Origin: an uncultured Lachnospiraceae bacterium
GTDB taxonomy: Bacteria > Bacillota > Clostridia > Lachnospirales > Lachnospiraceae
Direction of reading: 5' to 3'
Assembly: GCA_910578085.1 (NCBI GenBank)
Contig: CAJTPM010000011.1
Span: forward strand, 1-64,000
Length of the DNA stretch: 64,000 bases
Positions 49,182 through 58,236 of the stretch are shown here, one piece after another. Every line of letters starts with the position of its first letter. The stretch's first letter is position 1. The position numbers were made by a program, and so were the translations under genes. A model generated the notes under the pieces. It worked only from the letters and a program-made list of their open reading frames with translations, was not told the DNA's origin and ran no database searches.

Positions 49182-49649
49182 ATGTCAGCACCAAGAACGC
49201 CGAATCTACAGGAAGGGAAGCTAATAAAAGAGATTGATTTTCAAATCCTTATGTGCAAGGAAAAAATCAAAAACCATGAAAAAAGCATTGCAAAGATTAA
49301 ACGGATGGCCGGCATGAATGGCCCGTCTGGTATTGGTTCGGTTGACCTTTCCGGGATGCCGAAAGCCGGATTCTCACACATGGATTTCCCGGACGCAATC
49401 GCTTTGATCGCAAAAGATGAAGAATACATAGAACAGGAAAAGGCAGCAATAAAGGCATTGAGGAAGCGCAAGCGGAATCTGATTAAGGCCGTGGAGATTT
49501 TAGACGGCACGGAGCAGAACATATTTATTTACCGTGTCCTGTACGGAATGACACAGGATGCCGCCGCTGAAGCCATAGGCGTTTCATCCCGGCAGCTTCA
49601 GAGAATCGAAAAGCAGATGAAAGAGAATACAAAGGTTTTTGAATTGTAA
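49182..49649 (+). CDS. ArpU/RinA-type phage late transcription regulator
   Basis: Start 49182 with AGGGGG upstream. A 155-residue, highly helical protein with long charged helices (residues about 10-40 and 75-110) and a C-terminal sigma-70 region-4-like helix-turn-helix: IFIYRVLYGMTQDAAAEAIGVSSRQLQRIEKQMKE. This is the architecture of ArpU/RinA-type activators that switch on packaging and structural genes. Directly downstream lies a repeat array at a promoter that lacks a -35 box, a natural target. Confidence 0.8.
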   Translation: MSAPRTPNLQEGKLIKEIDFQILMCKEKIKNHEKSIAKIKRMAGMNGPSGIGSVDLSGMPKAGFSHMDFPDAIALIAKDEEYIEQEKAAIKALRKRKRNLIKAVEILDGTEQNIFIYRVLYGMTQDAAAEAIGVSSRQLQRIEKQMKENTKVFEL

Positions 49650-49657
49650 AAAGTGCA

Positions 49658-49691
49658 ATTTTTTGATTCGATTTTTTGAACGATTTTTTGA
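49658..49691. repeat. Three phased ATTTTTTGA repeats (bent DNA candidate)
   Basis: ATTTTTTGA at 49658, 49671 and 49683, spacing 13 and 12 bp. T6 tracts at near-helical spacing usually give intrinsic curvature. They lie 70-100 bp upstream of the repeat-array promoter. Confidence 0.65.
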
Positions 49692-49756
49692 AGCACTTTT
49701 TTAGCAATGAAAATCAAAGAAAATCCAGTAAAATCAAGGCTTTTCACAAAAAATCA

Positions 49757-49815
49757 ATGTCGTGTTTTATGTCGTGAAATATGTCGTGGAAATGTCGTGT
49801 TTGTTATGTTATAAT
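49757..49815 (+). promoter_or_regulatory. Late promoter with four ATGTCGTG direct repeats
   Basis: ATGTCGTG at 49757, 49769, 49781 and 49792 (steps of 12, 12, 11 bp), then TATAAT at 49810-49815. No -35 consensus stands at the right distance; the fourth repeat occupies that place. This is how an activator-dependent phage late promoter looks. The ArpU-like gene ends 107 bp upstream. Confidence 0.75.
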
Positions 49816-49837
49816 GGGTATAGTTAAAAGTGTGCGG

Positions 49838-49863
49838 AGCAGCCCCGTTGTGGGCTGCTTTTT
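49838..49863 (+). terminator. Terminator/attenuator just after the late promoter
   Basis: AGCAGCCC, loop CGTTGT, GGGCTGCT then TTTTT, starting only about 16 nt after the predicted transcription start. Either a short leader RNA is released or read-through is regulated. Confidence 0.7.
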
Positions 49864-49920
49864 CGTTACCAGAAAAGGCATACTTGCGGATATGCCTTTC
49901 ACTGCAAAGGGGGCATATTG

Positions 49921-50472
49921 ATGAATACGGTTGAGCCGATTCGGGATATAGAAGTTGTATTGGACATTGCGGACTATCTCAAAGAGAGAAACCGCCGGGA
50001 TTATGTGATGTTCATGTTTGGCATTTATTCGGGTTTGCGGATATGCGACATTCTGCAATTCCGTGTCCGGGATGTCCGGGATAAAGACCATATATCCCGG
50101 AGGGAGAAAAAGACGCAAAAGGAAAAGCGATTCCCGATAAACCGGGAATTAAAGAAGATTCTGAATGAATACATAGCGGACAAAAAGGACTATGAATTTC
50201 TCTTTAAGAATCCGCATGAGCCAAACAAGGCCATTACAAGGCAGCAAGCATATAACATATTATCGGCCGCCGGGAAACAGTTTGGGCTTGACAGCATAGG
50301 AACGCACACGCTGCGAAAGACATTCGGCTATCATTTATACAAACAGACAAACGATGCGGCCTTGCTGATGGATATATTCAACCATTCCGACATCCATATA
50401 ACATTAAGATATATTGGGGTAAATCAGGATTGCAAGGATAAGGCATACAACAATCTATCATTCAAACGGTAG
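49921..50472 (+). CDS. Tyrosine recombinase catalytic-domain protein
   Basis: ATG 49921 with AAAGGGGG 7 nt upstream. The 183-residue product has catalytic Arg I in YSGLRICDILQFRVRD, Lys in KTQKEKRFPI, the HxLR box GTHTLRKTFGYHLYKQ, a His in FNHSDIHITLRYIG and the Tyr nucleophile in LRYIG. It lacks the N-terminal arm/core-binding domain of a full integrase. Integration is served by the serine recombinase, so this may resolve multimers or act in packaging or late control. Sits first in the late operon. Confidence 0.82.
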   Translation: MNTVEPIRDIEVVLDIADYLKERNRRDYVMFMFGIYSGLRICDILQFRVRDVRDKDHISRREKKTQKEKRFPINRELKKILNEYIADKKDYEFLFKNPHEPNKAITRQQAYNILSAAGKQFGLDSIGTHTLRKTFGYHLYKQTNDAALLMDIFNHSDIHITLRYIGVNQDCKDKAYNNLSFKR

Positions 50473-50486
50473 GCATATTACACGCT

Positions 50487-50518
50487 GCTTTCGGACGAAA
50501 AATCGGAAAGCTTTTTTT
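50487..50518 (+). terminator. Terminator after the tyrosine recombinase
   Basis: GCTTTC/GAAAGC with a 13-nt loop, followed by TTTTTTT. Short stem, long T-run. Confidence 0.55.
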
Positions 50519-50627
50519 ATTTTGCCTACGGCTTGACATATTAAGGCATTGTCAAATGGCATGGGATGATTTCGTCCGCCTTAAATAGAAGTGAAGCTTG
50601 AAAAGACTATTTTACAAAATATTAGAT

Positions 50628-50759
50628 ATGTCAATAGAATGTGGATGCGCCGGAACGCCCGAACACGAACAGGCGTTTGCTATCGCAAGCCCGAACAACA
50701 TAGGTTCTTTTATCGAACAAATGTTTGTTGCGGGTCTGCGAGGCCCAAAATCTTTCTAG
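50628..50759 (+). CDS. Possible small protein before terS (43 aa)
   Basis: MSIECGCAGTPEHEQAFAIASPNNIGSFIEQMFVAGLRGPKSF reads like natural protein, but the ribosome binding site is weak and an overlapping frame (50591-50776, very basic) is also open. Kept as a low-confidence call; otherwise the region 50519-50809 is empty. Confidence 0.3.
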   Translation: MSIECGCAGTPEHEQAFAIASPNNIGSFIEQMFVAGLRGPKSF

Positions 50760-50809
50760 GCACAGAAAAAAAATAACAAAAGTTGCCGTTTCCGATGGGA
50801 GGGGTACAG

Positions 50810-51409
50810 ATGGCAAAAAAAACCACGCCGCCGGACGGCGGAGCAGCAGACAGCATAAAGACAACAGACATTAGCGCAATCACGGTAAACAGTGCCGCCC
50901 TTGAAAAGATAATAGGCGTGTCTGACAGGCGCATCCGGCAGCTTGCGGAGGAAAATATCATCATCCGGGCAGCAAAGGGGCGGTATAAGCTGATGGATTC
51001 CATCACGAACTATATTTTGACCTTAAAGGTACAGATGGAAGCCAACAATGCGGAATCCGTGGATGGGGAAATCGACTTGGAGGAAGAAAAAGCCATCCAT
51101 GAAAGGGTAAAGCGGCACATTTCGGAGCTGAAGCTTCAGACCATGAGGGGGGAACTCCACAAATCGGAGGATGTGGAGCGTGTCATGATGGATATGCTTG
51201 CATCGGTTAGGGCAAAGCTTCTTTCCATGCCTACGAAATTAGCCCCTATTCTGGTATCAAGGAGCGAGATTGACTTTGTTAGGAATACGATTAACCGGGA
51301 AGTAATGGAAGCCCTTAACGAACTAAAGGACTATAACCCGAAAGAATTTTATAGTGATGAATATGTGGCGGTAGGAGATGAAGAAAGCGATGAAAGAGAG
51401 GAAAATTGA
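50810..51409 (+). CDS. Terminase small subunit, Nu1-like
   Basis: Start 50810 with GGGAGGGG about 7 nt upstream. The N-terminal winged helix-turn-helix with MerR-like features (SAALEKIIGVSDRRIRQLAEENIIIRAAKGRYKLMDSITNYI) is the lambda gpNu1 style. A helical C-terminal region follows (KRHISELKLQTMRGELHKSEDVERVMMDMLASVRAKLLSMP) that binds TerL in this family. It overlaps terL by about 30 nt. Confidence 0.85.
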   Translation: MAKKTTPPDGGAADSIKTTDISAITVNSAALEKIIGVSDRRIRQLAEENIIIRAAKGRYKLMDSITNYILTLKVQMEANNAESVDGEIDLEEEKAIHERVKRHISELKLQTMRGELHKSEDVERVMMDMLASVRAKLLSMPTKLAPILVSRSEIDFVRNTINREVMEALNELKDYNPKEFYSDEYVAVGDEESDEREEN

Positions 51410-53240
51410 CAGCAAGACATTAAACCTTTTCCGCAACATTGCAAAAGCGCTTTCTCCGCCGCCGGAATTGACGGTAAGCCAGTGGGCGGACAAATACAGG
51501 AAATTATCGCCGGAATCATCTTCAGAGCCGGGGCAGTGGAATACAGACCGTGCGCCCTATCAGCGCGAGATCATGGATGCGGTTGTGGATTCCGCCGTGG
51601 AAACGGTTGTTATTATGTCATCCGCACAGGTGGGGAAAACCGAATTGATATTGAATACAATCGGGTATTACATAGATTACGACCCGGCCCCGATTCTCTG
51701 CTTGCAGCCTACCCTTGAAATGGCGCAAGCATTTTCCAAAGACAGGCTTGCGAAAATGATTCGTGATACGCCTGTACTTCGTGGGAAAGTCAAGGATGCA
51801 CGGGCGAGGGATTCCGAAAACACGATATTACACAAATCTTTCCCCGGCGGCCATATTACGATGGTAGGCGCAAACTCCGCCGCCGGGTTGGCAATGCGCC
51901 CGATTCGCATTGTCATGATGGATGAAATAGACAGATTTCCACCGTCCGCCGGGAGCGAGGGAAACCCCATAAAACTAGCGGAAAAGCGTACTACAACATT
52001 TTGGAATCGAAAGAAGATTAAGGTATCCACTCCCACAATCAAAGGGAGATCACAAATTGAAACGGAATACCTTTCATCGTCAAAAGAAGAATGGTGTGTT
52101 CCTTGCCCTTGCTGCGGAAAATATCAGCCCTACGAATGGGGGCGCATCCGTATTTCCGATGTAACTATGGAATGCAAATACTGCGGAGAGCATTTCAAGG
52201 AAACCGAATGGAAAGAGCGTCCGGGAAAATGGATAGCCGGGGCGGAGAATAAGAGAAAAAGAGGATTCCACCTAAACGAATTAGCATCCCCTTGGAAGCA
52301 CTGGGAAGAAATCATAGAGGATTTCCGGGAAGCATACAGGGAATGGAAAGAAAACGGCGATATACAAAAGCTGAAAGTGTGGGTAAATACATCGCTTGGC
52401 GAAACATGGGAGGAAAAAGGGGATGCTGCGGATGAAGATGTTCTGCTAAAACGGCGTGAACGCTACACGGCGGATTTGCCGGATGGTGTCCTTTTAGTAA
52501 CGTCCGGCGTGGATGTACAGGATGACAGATTTGAGGTTGAAATAACAGGGTGGGGAAAGGGCTATGAATCTTGGGGAATCCTGTACAGGAAAATACCCGG
52601 CGATTTGGAAAAAGAGCAAACATGGGAAAAATTAGAGAAATTTCTTGAAATGGAATTGTATTTTGAGAATAAAAATTCTCTTTTGATTGCCTGTACCTGT
52701 ATAGACACGGGCGGACATTTCACGGCGGAAGCCTATAAATTCTTGAAAAAGATGGAGCGGAAGCAAAAACTGATTTTCGGGATTAAAGGCATGGGCGGCG
52801 AGGGAATCCCACTTGTAAACAAGGTATCGACAAACAACATAGAAAAAGTAAAAATATTCCTTTTGGGTGTAGATTCCGGCAAAGAAATCCTTATGGCAAG
52901 GCTGAAAACAGCGGATGAGGGGCCGGGATATTGTCATTTTCCCATCAATGCGGACAGGGGATATGATGAAACCTATATCAAAGGGCTTTCCAGTGAACAA
53001 AGGGTTATACAGTTTAAGGATGGCCGCCCGGTTCTGAAATGGGTAAAAAAGTCAAGCGGAACACGGAATGAGCCGCTTGACTTACGAAATTATTCTACCG
53101 CCGCCGCCGAAATTCTCCGCCCGGATTGGGATGTACTGGAAAAGAAAATCAAACAGGGCATAAATTACATGAAAAAGCAGCCAAAAACGGCGGCAAAAAA
53201 GAAAAAGACCGGGATTATCAACCGGGGGATACAGGTATAG
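51378..53240 (+). CDS. terL: Terminase large subunit, lambda GpA family
   Basis: A 620-residue protein. Walker A-like VIMSSAQVGKTELILN (residues about 78-93), Walker B IVMMDEIDRFPP, a zinc-binding cluster CPCCGKY...CKYCGEHF typical of GpA, and nuclease-domain acidic residues in VTSGVDVQDDRFEVEITGWG and CIDTGGHFT. The C-terminus is very basic. It cuts concatemers and pumps DNA into the head. The start may also be 51390 (MKERKIDSK). Confidence 0.93.
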   Translation: MKKAMKERKIDSKTLNLFRNIAKALSPPPELTVSQWADKYRKLSPESSSEPGQWNTDRAPYQREIMDAVVDSAVETVVIMSSAQVGKTELILNTIGYYIDYDPAPILCLQPTLEMAQAFSKDRLAKMIRDTPVLRGKVKDARARDSENTILHKSFPGGHITMVGANSAAGLAMRPIRIVMMDEIDRFPPSAGSEGNPIKLAEKRTTTFWNRKKIKVSTPTIKGRSQIETEYLSSSKEEWCVPCPCCGKYQPYEWGRIRISDVTMECKYCGEHFKETEWKERPGKWIAGAENKRKRGFHLNELASPWKHWEEIIEDFREAYREWKENGDIQKLKVWVNTSLGETWEEKGDAADEDVLLKRRERYTADLPDGVLLVTSGVDVQDDRFEVEITGWGKGYESWGILYRKIPGDLEKEQTWEKLEKFLEMELYFENKNSLLIACTCIDTGGHFTAEAYKFLKKMERKQKLIFGIKGMGGEGIPLVNKVSTNNIEKVKIFLLGVDSGKEILMARLKTADEGPGYCHFPINADRGYDETYIKGLSSEQRVIQFKDGRPVLKWVKKSSGTRNEPLDLRNYSTAAAEILRPDWDVLEKKIKQGINYMKKQPKTAAKKKKTGIINRGIQV

Positions 53241-53255
53241 AAAGGCGGCGGAAAC

Positions 53256-53474
53256 ATGGAAAGACTGGACAGGGCCAAAAGGCGGCTTGAATTATATTAT
53301 AAGGCAGAGGAAGCCATATTGACAGGACAGGAATACACCATAGGCACAAAGCGGCTGCGCCGTGCCGATCTGGAAGATGTGCAATCAATGATAAAGCAGC
53401 TTGAAAATGAAGTGGAATCCCTACAGGCATCCGGGAAAAACCGTGCCTTGCGTGGGATTCCGCTTGACATCTAG
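53256..53474 (+). CDS. Small head-tail joining protein, gpW-like (72 aa)
   Basis: It sits between TerL and portal as gpW does in lambda. MERLDRAKRRLELYYKAEEAILTGQEYTIGTKRLRRADLEDVQSMIKQLENEVE resembles DUF6148/gpW-type proteins with the YTIGxRxLxRADLxxV motif. Expected role: closing filled heads at the portal. Confidence 0.75.
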   Translation: MERLDRAKRRLELYYKAEEAILTGQEYTIGTKRLRRADLEDVQSMIKQLENEVESLQASGKNRALRGIPLDI

Positions 53475-53491
53475 GAAAGGGGCGGCAAGGC

Positions 53492-55141
53492 ATGAATATT
53501 TTAGATAAAGCAATCGCCGCCATAAATCCGGCGGCAGCATTGCAAAGGGAAAAAGCCCGTTGGCAGCTTGATGTTGTACAGAAATTCCGAGATAGCGGTT
53601 ATGATGAATCCGGGGCATCCCATTCCAAGAACTCAATGAAAGGATGGAACGCATCGAGCAAATCCCCACAAGAGGACATAGACCGCAATCTTCACACGCT
53701 GCGGCAGCGGTCAAGAAGCCTTATGATGTCCGCCCCGATTGCTGTATCAGCAATCAAAACCAATAGGACAAATATAGTCGGGGTTGGGCTGAAAGCCCGT
53801 CCTACGGTAGACAGGGCAGTATTAGGGATTTCCGAAGCGGAAGCCAAAGCGTGGGAGGACAAGACCGGGCGAGAATTTGAATTGTGGGCGAAATCAAAGC
53901 ACTGCGACAGCACGAAAATAAATAATTTCTATGAAATGCAGCAGATAGCTTGTCTTTCGTGGCTGATGAATGGGGATGCGGTTGCGCTGATAAAGTACAG
54001 CGATTCGGAATCCGCTTTCATGCCTTACGGCTTGCGTATCCACATGATAGAATCCGACAAGGTTTGCAATCCGTATTCATCCGGCAGCTATGTAAATCTT
54101 CAGCAGACGAATCCGGCAAACGGAAACCGAATCTATAATGGCGTGGAGATTGACAAGGATGGGGCAGTGGTGGCATACCATATTTGCAATACATACCCTC
54201 AATCATCCCTACAGGCAGAGAAGAAATGGAAAAGGGTGGAAGCGTTCGGAAAGCGGACGGGATTTCCGAATGTGCTTGTGATATTTGAGAGCGAAAGGGC
54301 GGAGCAGTACAGGGGAGTGCCGTATCTTGCGCCAGTAATCGAATCCTTAAAGCAGCTTACAAGGTACAGCGAAGCGGAGATCATGGCAGCAGTCATAAAC
54401 GGCTTTTTTACTGTATTCATCACGACCGAGAAAAACACGGCGGAAATGCCCTTTACTGGAATCCGGGATGATGATTCCGAGGATGCGGACGATGCCAGAA
54501 GTTACGGCTTGGGGCCGGGCATGATAAACATATTGGCCCCCGGCGAGGATATAAAGATGGCAGACCCGGCAAGGCCCAACACGAATTTTGATGCTTTCAC
54601 GACATCATTTGCAAAATATATCGGTTCAGCCCTTGAAATACCCTATGAACTGCTTTTGAAGCAATTCGGGGCAAGCTATTCCGCATCCAAAGCGGCACTT
54701 GAAGAAGCGTGGAAGGCTTTTCGCATGAAAAGGGCATGGCTTGTAAATGATTTCTGTCAACCTATTTATGAAATGTGGCTTGTGGAAGCCATTGCAAAGG
54801 GGCGCATCAAAGCCCCCGGATTTTACCTTGATGCCGCCATTCGGGAAGCGTGGAGCAAATGCACATGGAACGGGCCATCACAGGGGATGCTTGACCCCCT
54901 CAAAGAGATAAACGCCGCCACAAAACGGGTTGAACTAGGAGTATCAACACGCCAAAGGGAAACGATGGAAATGAACGGCGGAAGCTTTGACGATAATGCA
55001 GAGCAGCTTTTAAGAGAAGCGGAGAAAATGGGCGAAATCAATCAATTATTGAAACCGCCAACGGATTCCGGGGAATCCGGCGATTGGGCAGAGGAAAAAC
55101 AGGAAAGCGAGGAAGAAAAGCATGGCGAAAATTGGAGTTAA
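53492..55141 (+). CDS. Phage portal protein, lambda GpB family
   Basis: A 549-residue protein. NILDKAIAAINPAAALQREKARWQLDVVQKFRDSGYDESGASHSKNSMKGW is the typical start. RSRSLMMSAPIAVSAIKTNRTNIVGVGLKARP, WLMNGDAVALI, YLAPVIESLKQLTRYSEAEIMAAVING and PYELLLKQFGASYSASKAALEEAW are family hallmarks. It forms the ring through which DNA enters the head. Its 3' end overlaps the protease gene by 20 nt. Confidence 0.93.
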   Translation: MNILDKAIAAINPAAALQREKARWQLDVVQKFRDSGYDESGASHSKNSMKGWNASSKSPQEDIDRNLHTLRQRSRSLMMSAPIAVSAIKTNRTNIVGVGLKARPTVDRAVLGISEAEAKAWEDKTGREFELWAKSKHCDSTKINNFYEMQQIACLSWLMNGDAVALIKYSDSESAFMPYGLRIHMIESDKVCNPYSSGSYVNLQQTNPANGNRIYNGVEIDKDGAVVAYHICNTYPQSSLQAEKKWKRVEAFGKRTGFPNVLVIFESERAEQYRGVPYLAPVIESLKQLTRYSEAEIMAAVINGFFTVFITTEKNTAEMPFTGIRDDDSEDADDARSYGLGPGMINILAPGEDIKMADPARPNTNFDAFTTSFAKYIGSALEIPYELLLKQFGASYSASKAALEEAWKAFRMKRAWLVNDFCQPIYEMWLVEAIAKGRIKAPGFYLDAAIREAWSKCTWNGPSQGMLDPLKEINAATKRVELGVSTRQRETMEMNGGSFDDNAEQLLREAEKMGEINQLLKPPTDSGESGDWAEEKQESEEEKHGENWS

Positions 55142-56285
55142 AGGCACGATTGTAGCAGATGACGATAAATGGATTTATGAGTATTTCGGAATCGCCGCAA
55201 CGTGTCCGAAAGACATTCAAGCCGCAATCATGGAAGCAAACGGGGAGGATTTGGATGTGGAGATCAATTCCGGCGGCGGCGATGTGGTGGCCGGGAATGA
55301 GATTTACACGGCACTTCGGATGTACCGGGGGAAAGTCAACATTATCATTTCCGGCATGGCGGCATCCGCCGCTTCCTACATAGCAACCGCCAGACATTGC
55401 GAGATTTCCCCGGTTGGCATCTTTATGATACACAACGCATCCGGCGGCGCAAGGGGCGATTATCACGCTATGGACAAGGAATCGGAGATATTACAGGCAG
55501 TAAACCGGGCGATTGCCACGGCTTACATGGATAAAACAAAAATGAAACTTGATGATTTGCTGAATCTGATGGACTGCGAATCGTGGCTTACAGCCGAAGA
55601 AGCGTTAAGCTATGGATTTGTGGATTCCATCATTGAAAGCCAAGAGGATGCCAAAGGGGCCGCCGCAAAGGGCGGCTTTTCTGATGGCAAAAAAAAGACA
55701 GCCCTGTACAATGCGGCCACGGTTTTAGACCGGGAAACCATAGACAGGACAAAGGAAATGCTTGCCAGAGCGTCCGAAAAACCCGGAAACACCGCCCCGG
55801 AAGGAGTGCCGAAACCGCCGGAAAGTGTTTTAGATAACCAGAATCAAAAGAAAGTGGAGGTAAAAGAAATGGCAGACACAACACAGGAAAGCATCTCAAC
55901 CGTTGAGGAACTTACCGCAAAATATCCGGCGTTAGTGCAGCAGATCAAGGATTCTGCAAGCCTTGAAGCTACAGCCGCCGAAAATGCCCGACTGAAAGCG
56001 ATTGATGAAATCGCCGGCCAGATTTCCGACAAGATGGTGGCGGATGCAAAGTATGGGGAAAAGAAAGTCACGGCTGAAGCCCTTGCGCTTGAAGCGTTCC
56101 GGCAGAATGGCATCATGGCAGCGGCCGCCCTTTCTGATATGAAAGAGGACATCGGCGAATCCGGGGCCGGCGAAGTTGCGCCGTCCGCAAACACGGGGCT
56201 TGCGGATGATTCCGGGGAGCAGAGGGAAGCAAAGGTAAATAACCTTGCACAGAAAATCAAAGAAAGCAGAGGTAAAAACGCATGA
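55122..56285 (+). CDS. ClpP-like head maturation protease with scaffold tail
   Basis: A 387-residue protein. The S14 protease domain (residues 1-190) has the catalytic Ser in ISGMAASAASYIATA, His in IFMIHNASGG and the GG motif EINSGGGDVVAGNEIYTALR. Residues about 245-387 form a helical segment (EELTAKYPALVQQIKDSASLEATAAENARLKAIDEIAGQI), as in proteases fused to their scaffold. It cleaves head proteins during prohead maturation. Confidence 0.92.
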   Translation: MAKIGVKGTIVADDDKWIYEYFGIAATCPKDIQAAIMEANGEDLDVEINSGGGDVVAGNEIYTALRMYRGKVNIIISGMAASAASYIATARHCEISPVGIFMIHNASGGARGDYHAMDKESEILQAVNRAIATAYMDKTKMKLDDLLNLMDCESWLTAEEALSYGFVDSIIESQEDAKGAAAKGGFSDGKKKTALYNAATVLDRETIDRTKEMLARASEKPGNTAPEGVPKPPESVLDNQNQKKVEVKEMADTTQESISTVEELTAKYPALVQQIKDSASLEATAAENARLKAIDEIAGQISDKMVADAKYGEKKVTAEALALEAFRQNGIMAAAALSDMKEDIGESGAGEVAPSANTGLADDSGEQREAKVNNLAQKIKESRGKNA

Positions 56286-56695
56286 GCGAGAATTTATTTC
56301 AGACCACAGGAACATTTACGCCCGATAAGCTGATAGCCGATAATGCAATCCCTACCACGGCAAAGGGAATCGAGGTTGCAAAGGGCGAGGGATTCTTGAA
56401 GCGTGGTACGCTGATGGGAAAAGCCGCTGATGGCACTTATAAGCGTACAGGAACGAAAGAAACCATAACGACCGGGGAGGGCGATTCTGCAACGGAAAGC
56501 GAAGCTACAATCGGGGCGGACTGTATCTTGACGGATGATGTGGCAGCAGTCACAAAGTCGGTTGTATCGTCCGGGTACATTTCCGGCAATTTCAACCGGG
56601 CGGCCGTGATTCTGCCTACGGGGGTAGAGATCGCAAACTATGAAACCGAGCTTCGCAAGTTGGGGATTTTCCTCAAAGCGGTACAGGAATATTAA
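56282..56695 (+). CDS. Head decoration protein, gpD-like
   Basis: A 137-residue protein directly between protease and major capsid, as in lambda. MSENLFQTTGTFTPDKLIADNAIPTTAKGIEVAKGEGFLKRGTLMG and SGYISGNFNRAAVILPTG...LRKLGIFLKAVQEY are typical of HDPD-family capsid-stabilising trimers. Confidence 0.85.
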   Translation: MSENLFQTTGTFTPDKLIADNAIPTTAKGIEVAKGEGFLKRGTLMGKAADGTYKRTGTKETITTGEGDSATESEATIGADCILTDDVAAVTKSVVSSGYISGNFNRAAVILPTGVEIANYETELRKLGIFLKAVQEY

Positions 56696-56722
56696 GGAGA
56701 TCAGAAAGGAGATTTTTATATC

Positions 56723-57763
56723 ATGGCAGAATACACCACAAGAGAAATGATTGATGCGATTGAGGTAAATCCGCCCGTGCGGAATTTCCTCACAAAATGG
56801 TTTTTCCCGGTGGAGAGGACGCACGTCACGGAGAAAGTGGAATTTGATGTTAAAAAGGGCAAGCGCATCATGGCCCCGTTCGTTTCCCCCCGTGTCGGCG
56901 GCAAGGTAATCACAAGGAACGGATTCCAGACAAAGGAATTTTCCACGCCCCGGATTGCGCCGGAAAGGGAATTAACGATTGATGACATTTCCAAAAGGGC
57001 ATTAGGGGAAAATGTCTACAGTCGGAGAACGCCTTCCGAGCGTGAGGATGAACTTCTTGCAACGGATTACAGGGAACTGGATGAATCCGTACAGCGGAGG
57101 GTTGAATGGATGTGCCGCCAGATTCTTTTCGAGGGCAAGCTGGATGTCGTGGATGTGGAGGCCGGCGTGGATGTACAGGTGGACTATGGCTTCACAAATA
57201 TTTTCGTGCTTACATCCGATAATTATTGGAGTCTTTCAACCGTGAATCCGTTGCCTTTTTTGAAAGAAAAGCGGCGCAAGATTATCAAGGAAACCGGGAA
57301 AGCCCCGGATGTTCTGATTTTTGCATCGGATTTGATTGATGTGTTTATCCAGAACCCTTTTATCGTAAAGTCAATGGACATCCGCCATTTGCAGAATGTC
57401 GAGATCAAGCCCCGAATCGTGGACGATGCCCTGACCTACTACGGCAAGATTGCGGAATTGGGGCTTGAAATCTATGCGTATGATGAATTTTTCCTTAATG
57501 ACGATGGAGAGGAAGAAGGCATTATCCCGGCCGGTGCTTGCCTTATGGCACATTCCGGCGGAGAGGGCGGCATTGAATACGGGCTTATCACGCAGTTGGA
57601 GGATAAGAAATTTCATTCCTACGAAGCCAAGCAAGTGCCGAAGATCTATTGTGATGAAAAGTCGGAAGTGAAAATGTTCCGCCTTACATCAAGACCGCTT
57701 CCACGGCCTACCGATGTGGAAAGCTGGTGTGTGATCTATCCAAACGGCCAGAGCAACGAATAA
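56723..57763 (+). CDS. Major capsid protein, lambda gpE family
   Basis: A 346-residue protein with gpE-family features: MAEYTTREMIDAIEVNPPVRNFLTKWFFP, KGKRIMAPFVSPRVGGKVITRNGFQTKEFSTPRIAPERELT, GKAPDVLIFASDLIDVFIQNPFIVKSMD and the end VKMFRLTSRPLPRPTDVESWCVIYP. AAGGAG lies upstream. The main building block of the icosahedral shell (HK97 fold). Confidence 0.93.
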   Translation: MAEYTTREMIDAIEVNPPVRNFLTKWFFPVERTHVTEKVEFDVKKGKRIMAPFVSPRVGGKVITRNGFQTKEFSTPRIAPERELTIDDISKRALGENVYSRRTPSEREDELLATDYRELDESVQRRVEWMCRQILFEGKLDVVDVEAGVDVQVDYGFTNIFVLTSDNYWSLSTVNPLPFLKEKRRKIIKETGKAPDVLIFASDLIDVFIQNPFIVKSMDIRHLQNVEIKPRIVDDALTYYGKIAELGLEIYAYDEFFLNDDGEEEGIIPAGACLMAHSGGEGGIEYGLITQLEDKKFHSYEAKQVPKIYCDEKSEVKMFRLTSRPLPRPTDVESWCVIYPNGQSNE

Positions 57764-57787
57764 AAAACGATCAAGGAGGATACAAAA

Positions 57788-58228
57788 ATGGCATATATAG
57801 CGAAAGTAAACATTGAAACGGCCGCAAGACACTACAAGCCGGGAGAAAAAATCACGGGGCATCTTTCCGATGCGGATGTGGCATTTCTGAAAAAGCACAA
57901 TTTCATTGCAAGCGAGGATGATTTTTCCGATGCGGCGGAGGAATCCGAGGATGGCGGCGGAGATTTCGCCGGAATTACTCCCCCGATGGAAGCACTGCAG
58001 GCCCCGGAGGGCATCCCCGGAATCACGCCGCCCGGAGCGGACGGGGATTCCGCCGGGGGGATCGCCTACAAGGATGAATCCGCCCTTAAAAAACTGAATA
58101 AGGATGAGATCGTGGAGTATGCCGGGAGCATCGGGCTTTCACTGGATGCAGAAAAGCTGAAGGCTGATCTGATTGATGCCGTGCTGAATTACACGGAGGA
58201 AAAGAAAGCGGCAGCAATGCCGGAGTAG
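57788..58228 (+). CDS. Head-region protein with HeH/SAP-like C-terminus (146 aa)
   Basis: MAYIAKVNIETAARHYKPGEKITGHLSDADVAFLKKHNFI forms an N-terminal domain common in phage head-tail proteins. A Gly/Pro-rich linker follows. The C-terminal LKKLNKDEIVEYAGSIGLSLDAEKLKADLIDAVLNYTEE has the LxKxELxxxAxxxGL...KxxLIxxI pattern of a HeH/LEM domain, which binds nucleic acid. Likely an accessory head-completion protein. Confidence 0.7.
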   Translation: MAYIAKVNIETAARHYKPGEKITGHLSDADVAFLKKHNFIASEDDFSDAAEESEDGGGDFAGITPPMEALQAPEGIPGITPPGADGDSAGGIAYKDESALKKLNKDEIVEYAGSIGLSLDAEKLKADLIDAVLNYTEEKKAAAMPE

Positions 58229-58236
58229 GTGGCAGA

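Noticed and set aside
50591..50776. A 61-codon very basic frame before terS
   Set aside because: Arg/Cys-rich product typical of a shifted reading; the overlapping 43-codon frame at 50628 looks more natural, and even that is weak.
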